Origin: Allochromatium palmeri | GTDB taxonomy: Bacteria; Pseudomonadota; Gammaproteobacteria; Chromatiales; Chromatiaceae | Direction: 5' to 3' | Length of the DNA stretch: 64,000 nucleotides | NCBI RefSeq assembly: GCF_009720725.1 | Contig: NZ_WNKT01000008.1 | Coordinates: forward strand, 1 to 64,000 | Program-made: the position numbers and the translations under genes | Notes under the pieces: generated by a model | Databases searched by the model: none | What the model saw: the letters and a program-made list of their open reading frames with translations, nothing else | What the model was told of the DNA's origin: nothing | Shown here: in pieces, positions 28,798 to 36,918 of the stretch | Position numbering within the stretch: position 1 is the stretch's first letter | Layout of the letters: every line of letters begins with the position of its first letter

Positions 28798-29802
28798 ATG
28801 AAGCTCTTTCAATCGATCTTTGGCCGCGAGACACGCCAGCACTATCCGGATTCACTCATCGAGATGGCTATCGAGCGTGCGATCGATGGCACGGATTCGC
28901 GCTTGCGGCTGCTGCCGGGTTATCGCAAGCGGTTACGCGCGCCGGTCATCACGGCGATCGATCATGTGATCGCGCTGGTCGACGCCATCCAGGCGCCGCT
29001 GCCGGCGCGCGCTCGCCAGCATGGAACCGAGCCGCGCCTGTCGACGGTCTTTTCCTCGGCGGGCGACATGCTGGAGATCCTCGCGCGCGATCCGGCCTTG
29101 ACGCGTTTCCTGACCGGTTCAGAGGGCACGGGCGCCGGGCAGGTCACAGCGCTGCTGATGAGCGAGCCCGTGGAACGCAATATCCTGGGACTGGATCTGG
29201 TGGGCGATCAGGTCCGGCGCGACGTGCCGCAGGTCACGGTCAATTTCACAGCCCACCGGCTGCTCGACCCGACGACGAGCGAGTCCGAGAGCCGGCGTCT
29301 GTGGAAACGCCGCGCCTTCGATCATCTCCTGACCCTGGCCCTGAACCGCATCGCCGCGACCAAGATCGAGCGGGTTGACCTGGCCCGGCAGCGCGACCTG
29401 CTGCGCCGCAAGCTCAAAGCGCTGGAGCGCGGTGGCTGGAGCTTCGAGCCGGCCGCAGAGGGTGCGCAGGATCCGGCGGCGCTTGTGGCGGAACTGGACG
29501 CCATCACGGCGCAACTGGGGGCGCTGGGAGCGAATCAGGATGTCTTGCAGGCGCATCTGGGCATCGTCGGCGAATTGCTGGCGGATGCACCGGCCCAGCT
29601 TTGGGCCGAGCCGATTGCGTTCGTTCTGGATCCCATGAACATCCAGCGCGCACCCGATGATCCGTCGGCGCGCCGCATCGAGTTCCTGGAACTGCGCAAT
29701 GCCCAGGGGCGGCGTGTGGTCGCTTTGCCGCTGACCATCGTGCCAGCGGATTTGCCCGAGCGCGAGGATCTGGTGAGCGCGGCTTCGCGTTATCTGCAAT
29801 GA
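28798..29802 (+). CDS. Uncharacterised protein of 334 residues
   Basis: I do not recognise this family. The protein has no signal peptide or membrane helix. It is mostly alpha-helical by composition: an N-terminal basic part (FGRETRQHYPDSLIEMAIERAIDG), a middle with ETSNF-free hydrophilic helices, a likely coiled region (LARQRDLLRRKLKALERGGW and LVAELDAITAQLGALGANQD), and an ordered end containing IAFVLDPMNIQRAPDDPSARRIEFLELRNAQGRRVVAL. It lies 55 bases after degQ and might be cotranscribed with it. A cytoplasmic role is likely; nothing more can be said. Confidence 0.6.
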   Translation: MKLFQSIFGRETRQHYPDSLIEMAIERAIDGTDSRLRLLPGYRKRLRAPVITAIDHVIALVDAIQAPLPARARQHGTEPRLSTVFSSAGDMLEILARDPALTRFLTGSEGTGAGQVTALLMSEPVERNILGLDLVGDQVRRDVPQVTVNFTAHRLLDPTTSESESRRLWKRRAFDHLLTLALNRIAATKIERVDLARQRDLLRRKLKALERGGWSFEPAAEGAQDPAALVAELDAITAQLGALGANQDVLQAHLGIVGELLADAPAQLWAEPIAFVLDPMNIQRAPDDPSARRIEFLELRNAQGRRVVALPLTIVPADLPEREDLVSAASRYLQ

Positions 29803-29855
29803 GCCGGCTGGGCATCCGGCGTCCCTCGCGGATACTATAGTGGCCCCCACGAAGA

Positions 29856-30083
29856 TCACGGCCATGGGTCGGCGAAACCATCGACGACACGCTCCATCGC
29901 TTGACCTGCGTAGTCCGCCGAACCAGACAGCCCGCTATAGGGCAGGATGACATCGAACTTGCCCGATCGGCCCCAGAGGTCGAGCACGCGCGCATAGGCC
30001 AGCAGCAGGTTGGAGGTCTCGAGTTGCGGATTCGTCACCGGCAGGGCCGCATCGAAGGCGATGCCGCCCTGCGTGTAAGAGTA
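29856..30083 (-). pseudogene. Fragment of a MetA/SphA-type outer-membrane transporter (phenol degradation family)
   Basis: The minus strand encodes YSYTQGGIAFDAALPVTNPQL and ETSNLLLAYARVLDLWGRSGKFDVILPYSGLSGSADYAGQAMERVVDGFADP, then W-P and a stop. This is a middle piece of the roughly 300-residue transporter family annotated as 'MetA-pathway of phenol degradation'. The signal peptide and barrel start are absent (the next gene's stop lies at once upstream) and the last two thirds are missing. I judge it a decayed remnant. The family identity is from memory. Confidence 0.6.
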
Positions 30084-30093
30084 CAGGGACGAA

Positions 30094-30573
30094 TCAATAG
30101 GGTGAGGTTACGACCACATATTGGACACTGGTCCCGACATATTGCGGTCGATACCAGGTCGAGCCGCATTGCTGATAGGTGAGTCCGTTGACTGAGACCG
30201 TGCTGCAGGACGGCGGCAGCGAATAGATGATGGAGCCGACCACAGCGGCGGTGGTAGCGATCGCGACCCCGGCGGCGACCGGATGCGCCCAAGCGTTACC
30301 CGGAGGTGGCGGCGGACGATAGCCGGGAGCGGGTGGGCGCCCACCGCCAGGAGGCGGACCGCCGGCGGGAGGACGAGCCATGCCGCCGCCACCAGCAGGA
30401 GGGCGACCGGCCGGCGGACGCGGACGTGCGCCGCCACCGCCACCATGAACTGAGACCCGCGCAGAGGCATGAACACCGCCGCGCGCCTCGGTCTCCAGGC
30501 TGATCAGGCTCAGGCCGGTCGCCAGAGAGGCGATCACGGCGATCGGGACGAATCGTTGGATATGCGATTGCAT
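30094..30573 (-). CDS. Secreted Gly/Pro-rich protein with short conserved C-terminus
   Basis: 159 residues. A signal peptide (about 8-31, ending TEA-R) is followed by a very Gly/Pro/Arg-rich stretch (residues 35-95), then VAAGVAIATTAAVVGSIIYSLPPSC and a conserved ending CSTVSVNGLTYQQCGSTWYRPQYVG. Two cysteines bracket NGLTYQQ and may form a disulfide. Many gammaproteobacterial envelope proteins of unknown role have such a C-terminal Tyr-rich motif. It lies downstream of the DUF2092 gene and probably shares its transcript. Function unknown. Confidence 0.6.
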   Translation of the reverse strand: MQSHIQRFVPIAVIASLATGLSLISLETEARGGVHASARVSVHGGGGGARPRPPAGRPPAGGGGMARPPAGGPPPGGGRPPAPGYRPPPPPGNAWAHPVAAGVAIATTAAVVGSIIYSLPPSCSTVSVNGLTYQQCGSTWYRPQYVGTSVQYVVVTSPY

Positions 30574-30588
30574 GGGCAGGCTCTCGGG

Positions 30589-31383
30589 TTAGGGTGTGGC
30601 CGGGGCGTCATCCGTCGCGAGGATGGCGATGGGATGGTCGTCCTTGGTGGGCGTGAAACTGAACACGGCCTCGTCCGGCTTGGCTGCGGTGTCCCAGCTC
30701 AGATTGGCCGTGAACTGCGGCTCGCCCTCGACATCCTTGCTCGTGATCACATAGCGCAGCGGCAGGGGCGCCTCGCCTTGGGCGATCCAGATTTGCCAGT
30801 CGACATCGGTCTGGCGGAACGCATAGTGATCGGCCAACTGGCCGGCGATGCGGCTGGCGCCGACCCGCATCGCCTCCTGGATCGCGCCTGAGTTATCACC
30901 CGACTCGCCCCAGAGGAAGAGATCGGCGAGCGGAAACTCGACGTCATACTTGGCCTGAAGATATTCGAGCGTCTCGCGGATCGTGGCCGGAGCGGCGATG
31001 GTGGTGTAGTAGCGGCTCTCCGGGGCCACGAGGGTGAAATTCCGACCGTCGTAATAGAGTTCGCGCGCCTTGCGATCGGTCTCGACGTCAGCACGCAGTC
31101 GATCGGGACGGCGCGCCTGGATCTCAACCGTCTTGGTGAGCTGGATCTTCTGGCCCGACTCCAGCACCTCGTCGAGCGTATCCTCGGCCTTCACGCTGAA
31201 GGATTGCAGCCCGCGCAGATAGGCGCCCATGCGTTCCAGCGCCTGCATGGCGGCGGGATCGATCAGGGGTGTCGAGTCCTCATTCGCCGCGGCGGCCTCC
31301 TGTGGCTTCTCGGCCAGCGCAGCGCCCGAGAGCGTCAGACCGGCCAGCAAGAGCAGGACCGGACGTGGATCGATGGATTTCAT
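30589..31383 (-). CDS. DUF2092-family periplasmic protein
   Basis: 264 residues from ATG 31383 (GGAGA just upstream). The signal peptide ends AALA (about residue 24). The rest, with FSVKAEDTLDEVLESGQKIQL, RRPDRLRADVETDRKARELYYDGRNFTLVAPESRYYTTI and LPLRYVITSKDVEGEPQFTANLSWD, matches DUF2092, a fold related to lipoprotein carriers such as LolA. A lipid or lipoprotein handling role is possible but unproven. It lies between the HlyD-like gene and the Gly/Pro-rich gene. Confidence 0.7.
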   Translation of the reverse strand: MKSIDPRPVLLLLAGLTLSGAALAEKPQEAAAANEDSTPLIDPAAMQALERMGAYLRGLQSFSVKAEDTLDEVLESGQKIQLTKTVEIQARRPDRLRADVETDRKARELYYDGRNFTLVAPESRYYTTIAAPATIRETLEYLQAKYDVEFPLADLFLWGESGDNSGAIQEAMRVGASRIAGQLADHYAFRQTDVDWQIWIAQGEAPLPLRYVITSKDVEGEPQFTANLSWDTAAKPDEAVFSFTPTKDDHPIAILATDDAPATP

Positions 31384-31453
31384 ACCATTGTCTCTCCTGA
31401 TTGTTTCATATTGACATCTGGCAACCGGCAGGCCGGCCGCCAACCGTGCTCTC

Positions 31454-32683
31454 TCAATGCCCACTCAGCACCAGCGTCTTGATCGGCAGCAGCAGTGCCT
31501 GGATACGCAGGATCATGGCATGCACGATACCGACGGCGTCGATGGCGTGTAGACCAAGCCAGCGCAGCGTGCCGATATCCGGATCCGCGAGTGCTTCGTG
31601 GTTGTTGGTATAGGCGTTGGCAATACAGATACCGCCCTGTGGCAGGTCGTCGAGCTGGCCTTTATAGAGCGGCTCCATGATGACCGTGAGGGTACCGGGA
31701 CGCGCGATTTGCTGGACTTCGAGCAGTTGGTCGGTGGGCCGGACCTGACCGGTAGCGATGACGTCCTGGACCTCAGTCACAACCATCGGAACGATCTGCC
31801 AGGGCTTGGCGACACAGGTGACCTCGCCGATCATACCAACTTTGAGCACCGACGCCTCGATCTGGCCGAAACCGGCCATCAGGCCCGTGACTTTGCGTTC
31901 CGGCACCAGGATGCCGGCAGGCCGCAGCATGGGATTGACCACGTCGCCCGGACGCAGCGCAAACTGCTGCACGAGGCCATCGGTTCCGGCTACGACCAGG
32001 CTCTTGTCGAGTTCGATCTGCGCTTCGCGCAGCGCGGCCTCGGCGCTGGCCTTCTGCGCCGGGAGCTTGAATTCGATCTCCGCGACTACCGACTGGCGGC
32101 TCGCCAGGGCGGCATCGAGCGCACCCTGCTGGGTCTCGACCTGTACCCGCACCCGCTCGACATCGCGTTCGGCGACCGACCCAGGACTGCGCTTCTGTAC
32201 CTCGGCGCGTGCCCTGAACTCATCGAGAGCCTGCTGGAGTCCGCCGCGCGCCTGGACGATGCGCCCGTCGGCTTCCGCCAGTTGCGACTGGGCGACGATC
32301 ATTGCCGCCTCGATCTCGGCGATCTTGCGCCGCGCGGTTTCGACGGCGGCTTCCTGTTCAGTGCTGTCGAGCCGGAACAGCGGCTGACCGGCCTTCACCC
32401 GCTGATTGATGTCGACATAGGTCTCGGCCACCCGTCCGCTGCGTTCCGGCAGCACGGTCACGGTGCGGAACACCGAGGTCGCGGCCTTAGTCGAGGGATG
32501 GAAATAGAAGATGGTCGTGATCAGGCTCAGGGTCAGAATCAGGCACAGCGTGATCCCCCAGCGCAGCTCGAACCAGACCGAGAACAGATTGATCTCATGT
32601 CCGAGCCGCTTGCCCTGGACGAAGCGGCGAAAGAGGAAATCGGGAAAGATCGTCAGCATCGAGCACAGAAAGAGTTCCAGCAT
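31454..32683 (-). CDS. HlyD-type membrane fusion protein (YiaV-like)
   Basis: 409 residues. A cytoplasmic start is followed by a transmembrane helix (about 44-64) and then the biotinyl-lipoyl-like parts typical of periplasmic adaptors: RVAETYVDINQRVKAGQPLFRLDS and the matching KSLVVAGTDGLVQQFALRPGDVV. Between them lies a long alpha-helical hairpin (about 105-215). It lies three bases after a DUF3302 gene; E. coli has the same pair, yiaW-yiaV. It would form a bridge to a periplasmic or outer-membrane partner. No ABC or outer-membrane partner gene is nearby. Confidence 0.8.
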   Translation of the reverse strand: MLELFLCSMLTIFPDFLFRRFVQGKRLGHEINLFSVWFELRWGITLCLILTLSLITTIFYFHPSTKAATSVFRTVTVLPERSGRVAETYVDINQRVKAGQPLFRLDSTEQEAAVETARRKIAEIEAAMIVAQSQLAEADGRIVQARGGLQQALDEFRARAEVQKRSPGSVAERDVERVRVQVETQQGALDAALASRQSVVAEIEFKLPAQKASAEAALREAQIELDKSLVVAGTDGLVQQFALRPGDVVNPMLRPAGILVPERKVTGLMAGFGQIEASVLKVGMIGEVTCVAKPWQIVPMVVTEVQDVIATGQVRPTDQLLEVQQIARPGTLTVIMEPLYKGQLDDLPQGGICIANAYTNNHEALADPDIGTLRWLGLHAIDAVGIVHAMILRIQALLLPIKTLVLSGH

Positions 32684-32686
32684 GGC

Positions 32687-33175
32687 TCAATCCTCCTTCG
32701 GCTCGGCTGAATGGTCGGCAGCGCTTGGCGGCGCCTCCCGAGCGGACGTGCCGGCGTGCGCCGGCGTCGCGGCGGCTCGATGGGGCGTGCTGGGTTCAGG
32801 CGGCGGCGCGGACGCCGGCGACACCCCATCGGCCAACCGCTCCAGCGAGCGCGCGATCGAGCCGAGCGGCGTGGTGAAATCGGGCAGCGGCACCAGGGCC
32901 AGCAGCAGTCCGGCGATCCAGAAGGCGTGGTTGTGGGTGAAGAGCGCCAGCAGACCCAGCACGGCGACGAGCTGGAACTGGATCTTCTGGCCGCGATGCG
33001 CCAACTGCTCCGGTAGCGCATGGAGCTTGAAATAGAACAGGCCGATGCCGATGACGGCCAGTAGTACGAAAATACCCATGACCACGAACAGCACATCCGT
33101 CTCCCCCGGTGCCGTGACGAAGGGGGGCAGATGATGGATCGCTTCTGGATGCAGAAGGTGTAAAGAGTCCGTCAT
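32687..33175 (-). CDS. DUF3302 inner-membrane protein (YiaW-like)
   Basis: 162 residues. Two membrane helices (about 28-48 and 67-93) are joined by KLHALPEQLAHRGQKIQFQLVAVLGLLALFTHNHAFWIAGLL, the DUF3302 core. A Pro/Ala-rich, unstructured tail (about 110-162) is longer than in E. coli YiaW (inference from remembered size). It is the gene just before the HlyD-like adaptor and so probably its membrane partner. Confidence 0.75.
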   Translation of the reverse strand: MTDSLHLLHPEAIHHLPPFVTAPGETDVLFVVMGIFVLLAVIGIGLFYFKLHALPEQLAHRGQKIQFQLVAVLGLLALFTHNHAFWIAGLLLALVPLPDFTTPLGSIARSLERLADGVSPASAPPPEPSTPHRAAATPAHAGTSAREAPPSAADHSAEPKED

Positions 33176-33180
33176 ATCGA

Positions 33181-34026
33181 TCAGGCCGTTTCAGGGATGA
33201 ACTTGAACGGATAGTCAGGCTCGCGATACCCGTGCGGTTTCTGACGCTTGGGCAGGACGATGCGCTCGCGCGGCAGTTCCTCGTAAGGGATCCGGCTCAA
33301 CAGATGCCGGATGATGTTGAGCCGCGCGCGCTTCTTGTCGTCGGAGCGCGCCACGAACCAGGGCGCGAACTCGGTATCGGTCGCGGCGAACATGGCGTCG
33401 CGCGCCCGCGAATAGTCGTACCAGCGGCTGTAGGATTGCAGATCCATCGGCGAGAGCTTCCAGAGCTTGCGCCCGTCCTCGATGCGTGCCTCCAGCCGTC
33501 GGGTCTGTTCTTCGGGGCTGACCTCCAGCCAGTATTTGATCAGGATGAGGCCCGAGTCGACCATCGCCCGCTCGAACATCGGCGCCAGACTCAGAAAGCG
33601 CTCGGTCTGCTCCTCGGTGCAGAAACCCATGACCCGCTCGACCCCAGCGCGGTTGTACCAGCTGCGGTCGAAGATGACGATCTCCCCGGCCGCCGGGAAA
33701 TGGCGCATGTAGCGCTGGATATAGATCTGGGTCTTCTCGCGCTCGGTTGGCGCCGGCAGCGCCACCACGCGGAAGACGCGCGGACTGACCCGCTCGGTGA
33801 TAGCCTTGATGGTGCCGCCCTTGCCCGCGCCATCACGACCCTCGAAGACGATGCAGACCTTGAGTCCCGCGTGACGCACCCACTCCTGGAGCTTGACCAG
33901 CTCGACATGGAGCTTGGCCAGTTCTTTGTCGTAGGTCTTGGTCTTGAGCTTCTTGAGCGTCTCGGGTTCCTGGATGGCCGCCTCTTCGACGGCGTCGGAC
34001 GGTTTGGCGGTCTTGTTCTTCTTCAT
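33181..34026 (-). CDS. ppk2: Polyphosphate kinase 2
   Basis: 281 residues. PPK2 enzymes move phosphate between polyphosphate and nucleotides. Walker A is FEGRDGAGKGGTI, the lid has RVVALPAPTEREKTQIYIQRYMRHFP, and the Walker B region is IVIFDRSWYNRAGVERVMGF. The remaining core WYDYSRARDAMF and PWFVARSDDKKRARLN is complete. A charged N-terminal extension (residues 1-40) precedes the domain. The start overlaps the end of the ABM-domain gene by four bases. Which nucleotide it prefers is not readable. Confidence 0.93.
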   Translation of the reverse strand: MKKNKTAKPSDAVEEAAIQEPETLKKLKTKTYDKELAKLHVELVKLQEWVRHAGLKVCIVFEGRDGAGKGGTIKAITERVSPRVFRVVALPAPTEREKTQIYIQRYMRHFPAAGEIVIFDRSWYNRAGVERVMGFCTEEQTERFLSLAPMFERAMVDSGLILIKYWLEVSPEEQTRRLEARIEDGRKLWKLSPMDLQSYSRWYDYSRARDAMFAATDTEFAPWFVARSDDKKRARLNIIRHLLSRIPYEELPRERIVLPKRQKPHGYREPDYPFKFIPETA

Positions 34027-34370
34027 CGGCGGATCTCCTGAATGTTGGTCGGATGGCGCGCGCGTTCCATGACCTCGATTCCGGCGCGCCGCGCCACATC
34101 ATCGAAGCGGATCACGGGCGGTCGGGTGGAGAGCTCGATCGCCGCGAGCAGCGTCTTGCAGGCATTGGATCGCAGATGCCGGTCCAGCATGGCCTGCGAG
34201 TCCCATTCCTCCACCAGCATGAACCCATTGGGGTCATCGAAGTCGGTATAGAGCTGGCAGCGCAGACAGCCCGGTGCCACCCGGACGGGTTCGAGCAGGG
34301 CGCCCAGTGTGCGCGCCAGATCGGCGTGTTGCGACGACGGAACGAAGATGCTCATCGAAAAGACGATCAT
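34023..34370 (-). CDS. Antibiotic biosynthesis monooxygenase (ABM)-domain protein
   Basis: 115 residues from ATG 34370 (a longer frame to 34430 is open but unlike the family). The small ABM fold is seen in PSSQHADLARTLGALLEPVRVAPGCLRCQLYTDFDDPNGFMLVEEWDSQAMLDRHLRS. Members are heme-degrading or quinol monooxygenases or unknown. It overlaps ppk2 by four bases, so the two proteins are probably made together; no known pathway joins them. Confidence 0.75.
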   Translation of the reverse strand: MIVFSMSIFVPSSQHADLARTLGALLEPVRVAPGCLRCQLYTDFDDPNGFMLVEEWDSQAMLDRHLRSNACKTLLAAIELSTRPPVIRFDDVARRAGIEVMERARHPTNIQEIRR

Positions 34371-34470
34371 TCGGAACTCTCGTGCAAGGCCACAGGGAAC
34401 CGGAAATTCGTTTTCGTTTTGCTGCGGCATTGGAATCTCTCAAGGTCGCAGACTGTGCATGGCGGATGCA

Positions 34471-36141
34471 TCAATCAGACGCCGTGACCCGAGCGCGAAA
34501 CCGCTCGACGGCCAGCGGGAGATTGAACAGCAACCGCTCGCGACCCAGCGTCTCGCCGAGTGAGGAGCGCTGAACCATGCTGAGCACCTCGGGGTTGAGC
34601 GCCACCAGCCAGAGTTCGATACCGCGCGCGCGCAGCCGCTCTTCGCCCTCGACGAGCATCTTGAGCGCCGAGTATTCGATGTCGATCACGGCGCTGAAGT
34701 CCATCACCAGCACGCACGGTTCGGCGGCCTCGATCAGCGGCCAGAGCTGCTCGCCGATCCGCTGCGCATTGGCGAAGAACAGCCGCCCCTCCGGCCGCAC
34801 CAGCAGCAATCCGGAGACGGTCTCGTCCTCCGGATGCTCGTCCGTTCTCGGCCGGAAGATGTCCGTGCCCGGCTTGCGCCCCAGCACATAGAGCCGGGGA
34901 TGCGCGGCCTGATAGGCCAGCGACACCAGGGAGACGATGATGGCCACCAGGATGCCCTTGAGCGTCCCGAGCACCACCACGCCGGCAAAAGCGACCAGCG
35001 CCCAGAGGAACTCCATGCGCCGGATCTTGAGGATATCGAAGAGCTCGACCGGCTGGATCAGCCCGATCGAATAGATGATGACCACGGCCGCCAGGGTCGC
35101 CTGCGGCATCAGGCCCATCAGTGGGGCCAGCAGGAGCAGGGTCGCAACGGCCGCCGCCGCTGTCACCAGACCGGCGATCTGGGTGCGGGCGCCGGCGCGC
35201 CGGTTCACGGCCGTCTGCGAGGTGCCGCCGCCGCCCGGCATGGCGCCGAACAGACCGCCGACGACATTGGCGAGTCCGGTCGCCACAAGCTCGCGGTTCG
35301 GCGGCGGCTGGGGCTCGCCCCGCCCTGCAAAGGCGCGCGCGGCGGCGATGGATTCGGTGAAGCTCATCAGCGCGATGCCGAGCGCGCCGGGCCAGAGCTG
35401 CGCGATCAGCTCCAGATCGGGCAGGCTCAGGGCCGGCAGCCCCTGGGGGATGTGGCCGACGATGGCCACGCCCTGATCCTGCAAGGCGAGCAGGCCAGAG
35501 ACAGCAATGCCGAGCGCGACCGCGACCAGCGGCGCCGGAACGCGCGGGGCCAGACGCTCAATCCCGAGCAGGATGGCCAGCATAGCGCCACCGACGGCCA
35601 GGGTCGCGAGCGAGGTCTCGGGCAGCTGCGCGATGAGCGCGAGGATGTCACGCAGGAAGCCGGTCTTCTCGATATGGATCCCGAGCAGCTTGGGCACCTG
35701 ATCGAGGATGATGACCAGTCCGATGCCGGCCTTGAATCCGGTCAGCACCGGTTCTGAAATGAAGCTGGCGACGACCCCGAGCCGCAGGACCGCCGCCAGG
35801 ATCAGCATGGCCCCGACCAGAATCGCGAGCGTCGCCGAGGCCGTCAGCAGCGCCGCCGGATCGCCGTTCGGCACCACCAGCGCGAGCTGGGTGCCGGTGA
35901 GGATCGCGAGCGTGGTGGTGGTGGTGACGCTGAGCGGTCGCGAGGTGCCGAGGATGGCGTAGATCACCAGGGGCACGAAGGCGGTGTAGAGTCCGACCTC
36001 CACCGGCAATCCGGCGATGGTGGCATAGGCCATCGCCTTGGGAATGACCACGGCGGCGGTGGTCAGACCCGCCACCAGATCCAGGCGCAGCCAGCCGCGC
36101 GGGTAGTCGCCAAGCCAGTCGCGCATCGGGATCACAGCCAT
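34471..36141 (-). CDS. SulP-family anion transporter with STAS domain
   Basis: 556 residues. About 12-14 membrane helices, starting with DLVAGLTTAAVVIPKAMAYATIAGLPVEVGLYTAF, the SulP signature. A cytoplasmic STAS domain ends the protein (about 430-550: GLLLVRPEGRLFFANAQRIGEQL, VLVMDFSAVIDIEYSALKML). SulP members carry sulfate, bicarbonate or other anions. As the last gene of an operon with DUF1538 and two PII-like genes it is a candidate for regulated bicarbonate or sulfate uptake (inference). Substrate not decidable from sequence. Confidence 0.9.
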   Translation of the reverse strand: MAVIPMRDWLGDYPRGWLRLDLVAGLTTAAVVIPKAMAYATIAGLPVEVGLYTAFVPLVIYAILGTSRPLSVTTTTTLAILTGTQLALVVPNGDPAALLTASATLAILVGAMLILAAVLRLGVVASFISEPVLTGFKAGIGLVIILDQVPKLLGIHIEKTGFLRDILALIAQLPETSLATLAVGGAMLAILLGIERLAPRVPAPLVAVALGIAVSGLLALQDQGVAIVGHIPQGLPALSLPDLELIAQLWPGALGIALMSFTESIAAARAFAGRGEPQPPPNRELVATGLANVVGGLFGAMPGGGGTSQTAVNRRAGARTQIAGLVTAAAAVATLLLLAPLMGLMPQATLAAVVIIYSIGLIQPVELFDILKIRRMEFLWALVAFAGVVVLGTLKGILVAIIVSLVSLAYQAAHPRLYVLGRKPGTDIFRPRTDEHPEDETVSGLLLVRPEGRLFFANAQRIGEQLWPLIEAAEPCVLVMDFSAVIDIEYSALKMLVEGEERLRARGIELWLVALNPEVLSMVQRSSLGETLGRERLLFNLPLAVERFRARVTASD

Positions 36142-36148
36142 ATCGGAG

Positions 36149-36547
36149 TCACTCCGTCAGCTCGTCGGGCTCGTCGGGGACACCCTCGGGAAGCAGGAAG
36201 GGGGTGGCGAAACTGAGCGGCGTCATCATGAGCGCACCGCCGCCCGGTCGACCGATGTCGGCCTGTACGTAGAGGCGCTCGAAGAGCCCGTTTGCCTCGG
36301 CGGTCTCCACCACGAGGCTGAGCAGTCGCACCAGTGTCGGCTCGGGGAGCCGGCCATGACGTGCGCTCGTCTCCTGGAGCACCGAGTGACCGCGGCAGTA
36401 GACCGAATTCGCCCGGGTCACGCCCGGCTGGTCACGCAGCCAGGCGAGCAAGCGCCGATCACGGCCGTCATCGGGGAGGATGCAGGAGATGAGCTTGGCC
36501 GGGCCTCCGGGGACCGGAGTCGACACCGACGGTTCGGCGGCGCTCAT
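36149..36547 (-). CDS. PII-like signalling protein (second of pair)
   Basis: 132 residues. The first 15 residues are unstructured, then a PII-like ferredoxin fold: AKLISCILPDDGRDRRLLAWLRDQPGVTRANSVYCRGHSVLQ and LFERLYVQADIGRPGGGALMMTPLS. The end of the fold has the GxPGxGxxxxxP pattern of PII. The T-loop (after YCRGHSV) carries no uridylylated Tyr in the usual place. It overlaps its neighbour by four bases and lies just before SulP. It may bind a nucleotide and gate the transporter, as SbtB does for SbtA (inference). Confidence 0.65.
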   Translation of the reverse strand: MSAAEPSVSTPVPGGPAKLISCILPDDGRDRRLLAWLRDQPGVTRANSVYCRGHSVLQETSARHGRLPEPTLVRLLSLVVETAEANGLFERLYVQADIGRPGGGALMMTPLSFATPFLLPEGVPDEPDELTE

Positions 36548-36918
36548 GGCGCTGACTCCGGACCCGACACCCGCTCCAGCACCTCGCGCGGGATATAGGT
36601 CGCCAGCCGCTCGATGGGCGTGATATAGGCCAGACCGGCCCCAGGGCGACCGAGGTCGGCGGCCCGGTAGACCGCCTCGAAGACTACATCCTGATAGTCG
36701 CTCGCAACCAGGAGACTGACCACGTCCTTCTCAGCCTCGATCGCGATGCCGAGCAGACCCAGGCGCTCGCGCGGCCCGATCCCGCGGGCATGGTAGACGA
36801 GTGCACCGACTGTCCCCAGCGCCTGGGCGGCCTGGATGACGGCATCGCCGCGTCCGGCCTCGACGATGCAAGTGATGAGTGCTACGTCGGTCAAATCGAT
36901 GATCTTGTCGTCGTTCAT
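36544..36918 (-). CDS. PII-like signalling protein (first of pair)
   Basis: 124 residues. A PII-type fold is visible: ALITCIVEAGRGDAVIQAAQALGTVGALVYHARGIGP, VVSLLVASDYQDVVFEAVYRAADLGRPGAGLAYITPIERLATYIP. The second beta-alpha-beta unit and the GRPGAGLAYITP B-loop match PII, but the T-loop is shortened compared with GlnB. The start overlaps the DUF1538 stop by four bases, and its stop overlaps the second PII gene by four. The two PII copies are clearly different in sequence, so they may form a heteromer or regulate different partners (inference). Confidence 0.72.
   Translation of the reverse strand: MNDDKIIDLTDVALITCIVEAGRGDAVIQAAQALGTVGALVYHARGIGPRERLGLLGIAIEAEKDVVSLLVASDYQDVVFEAVYRAADLGRPGAGLAYITPIERLATYIPREVLERVSGPESAP

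Noticed and set aside
31598-32710. Long plus-strand open frame over the HlyD-like gene
   Set aside because: The minus-strand frame has a membrane helix, coiled coil and adaptor motifs; the plus-strand peptide has none.
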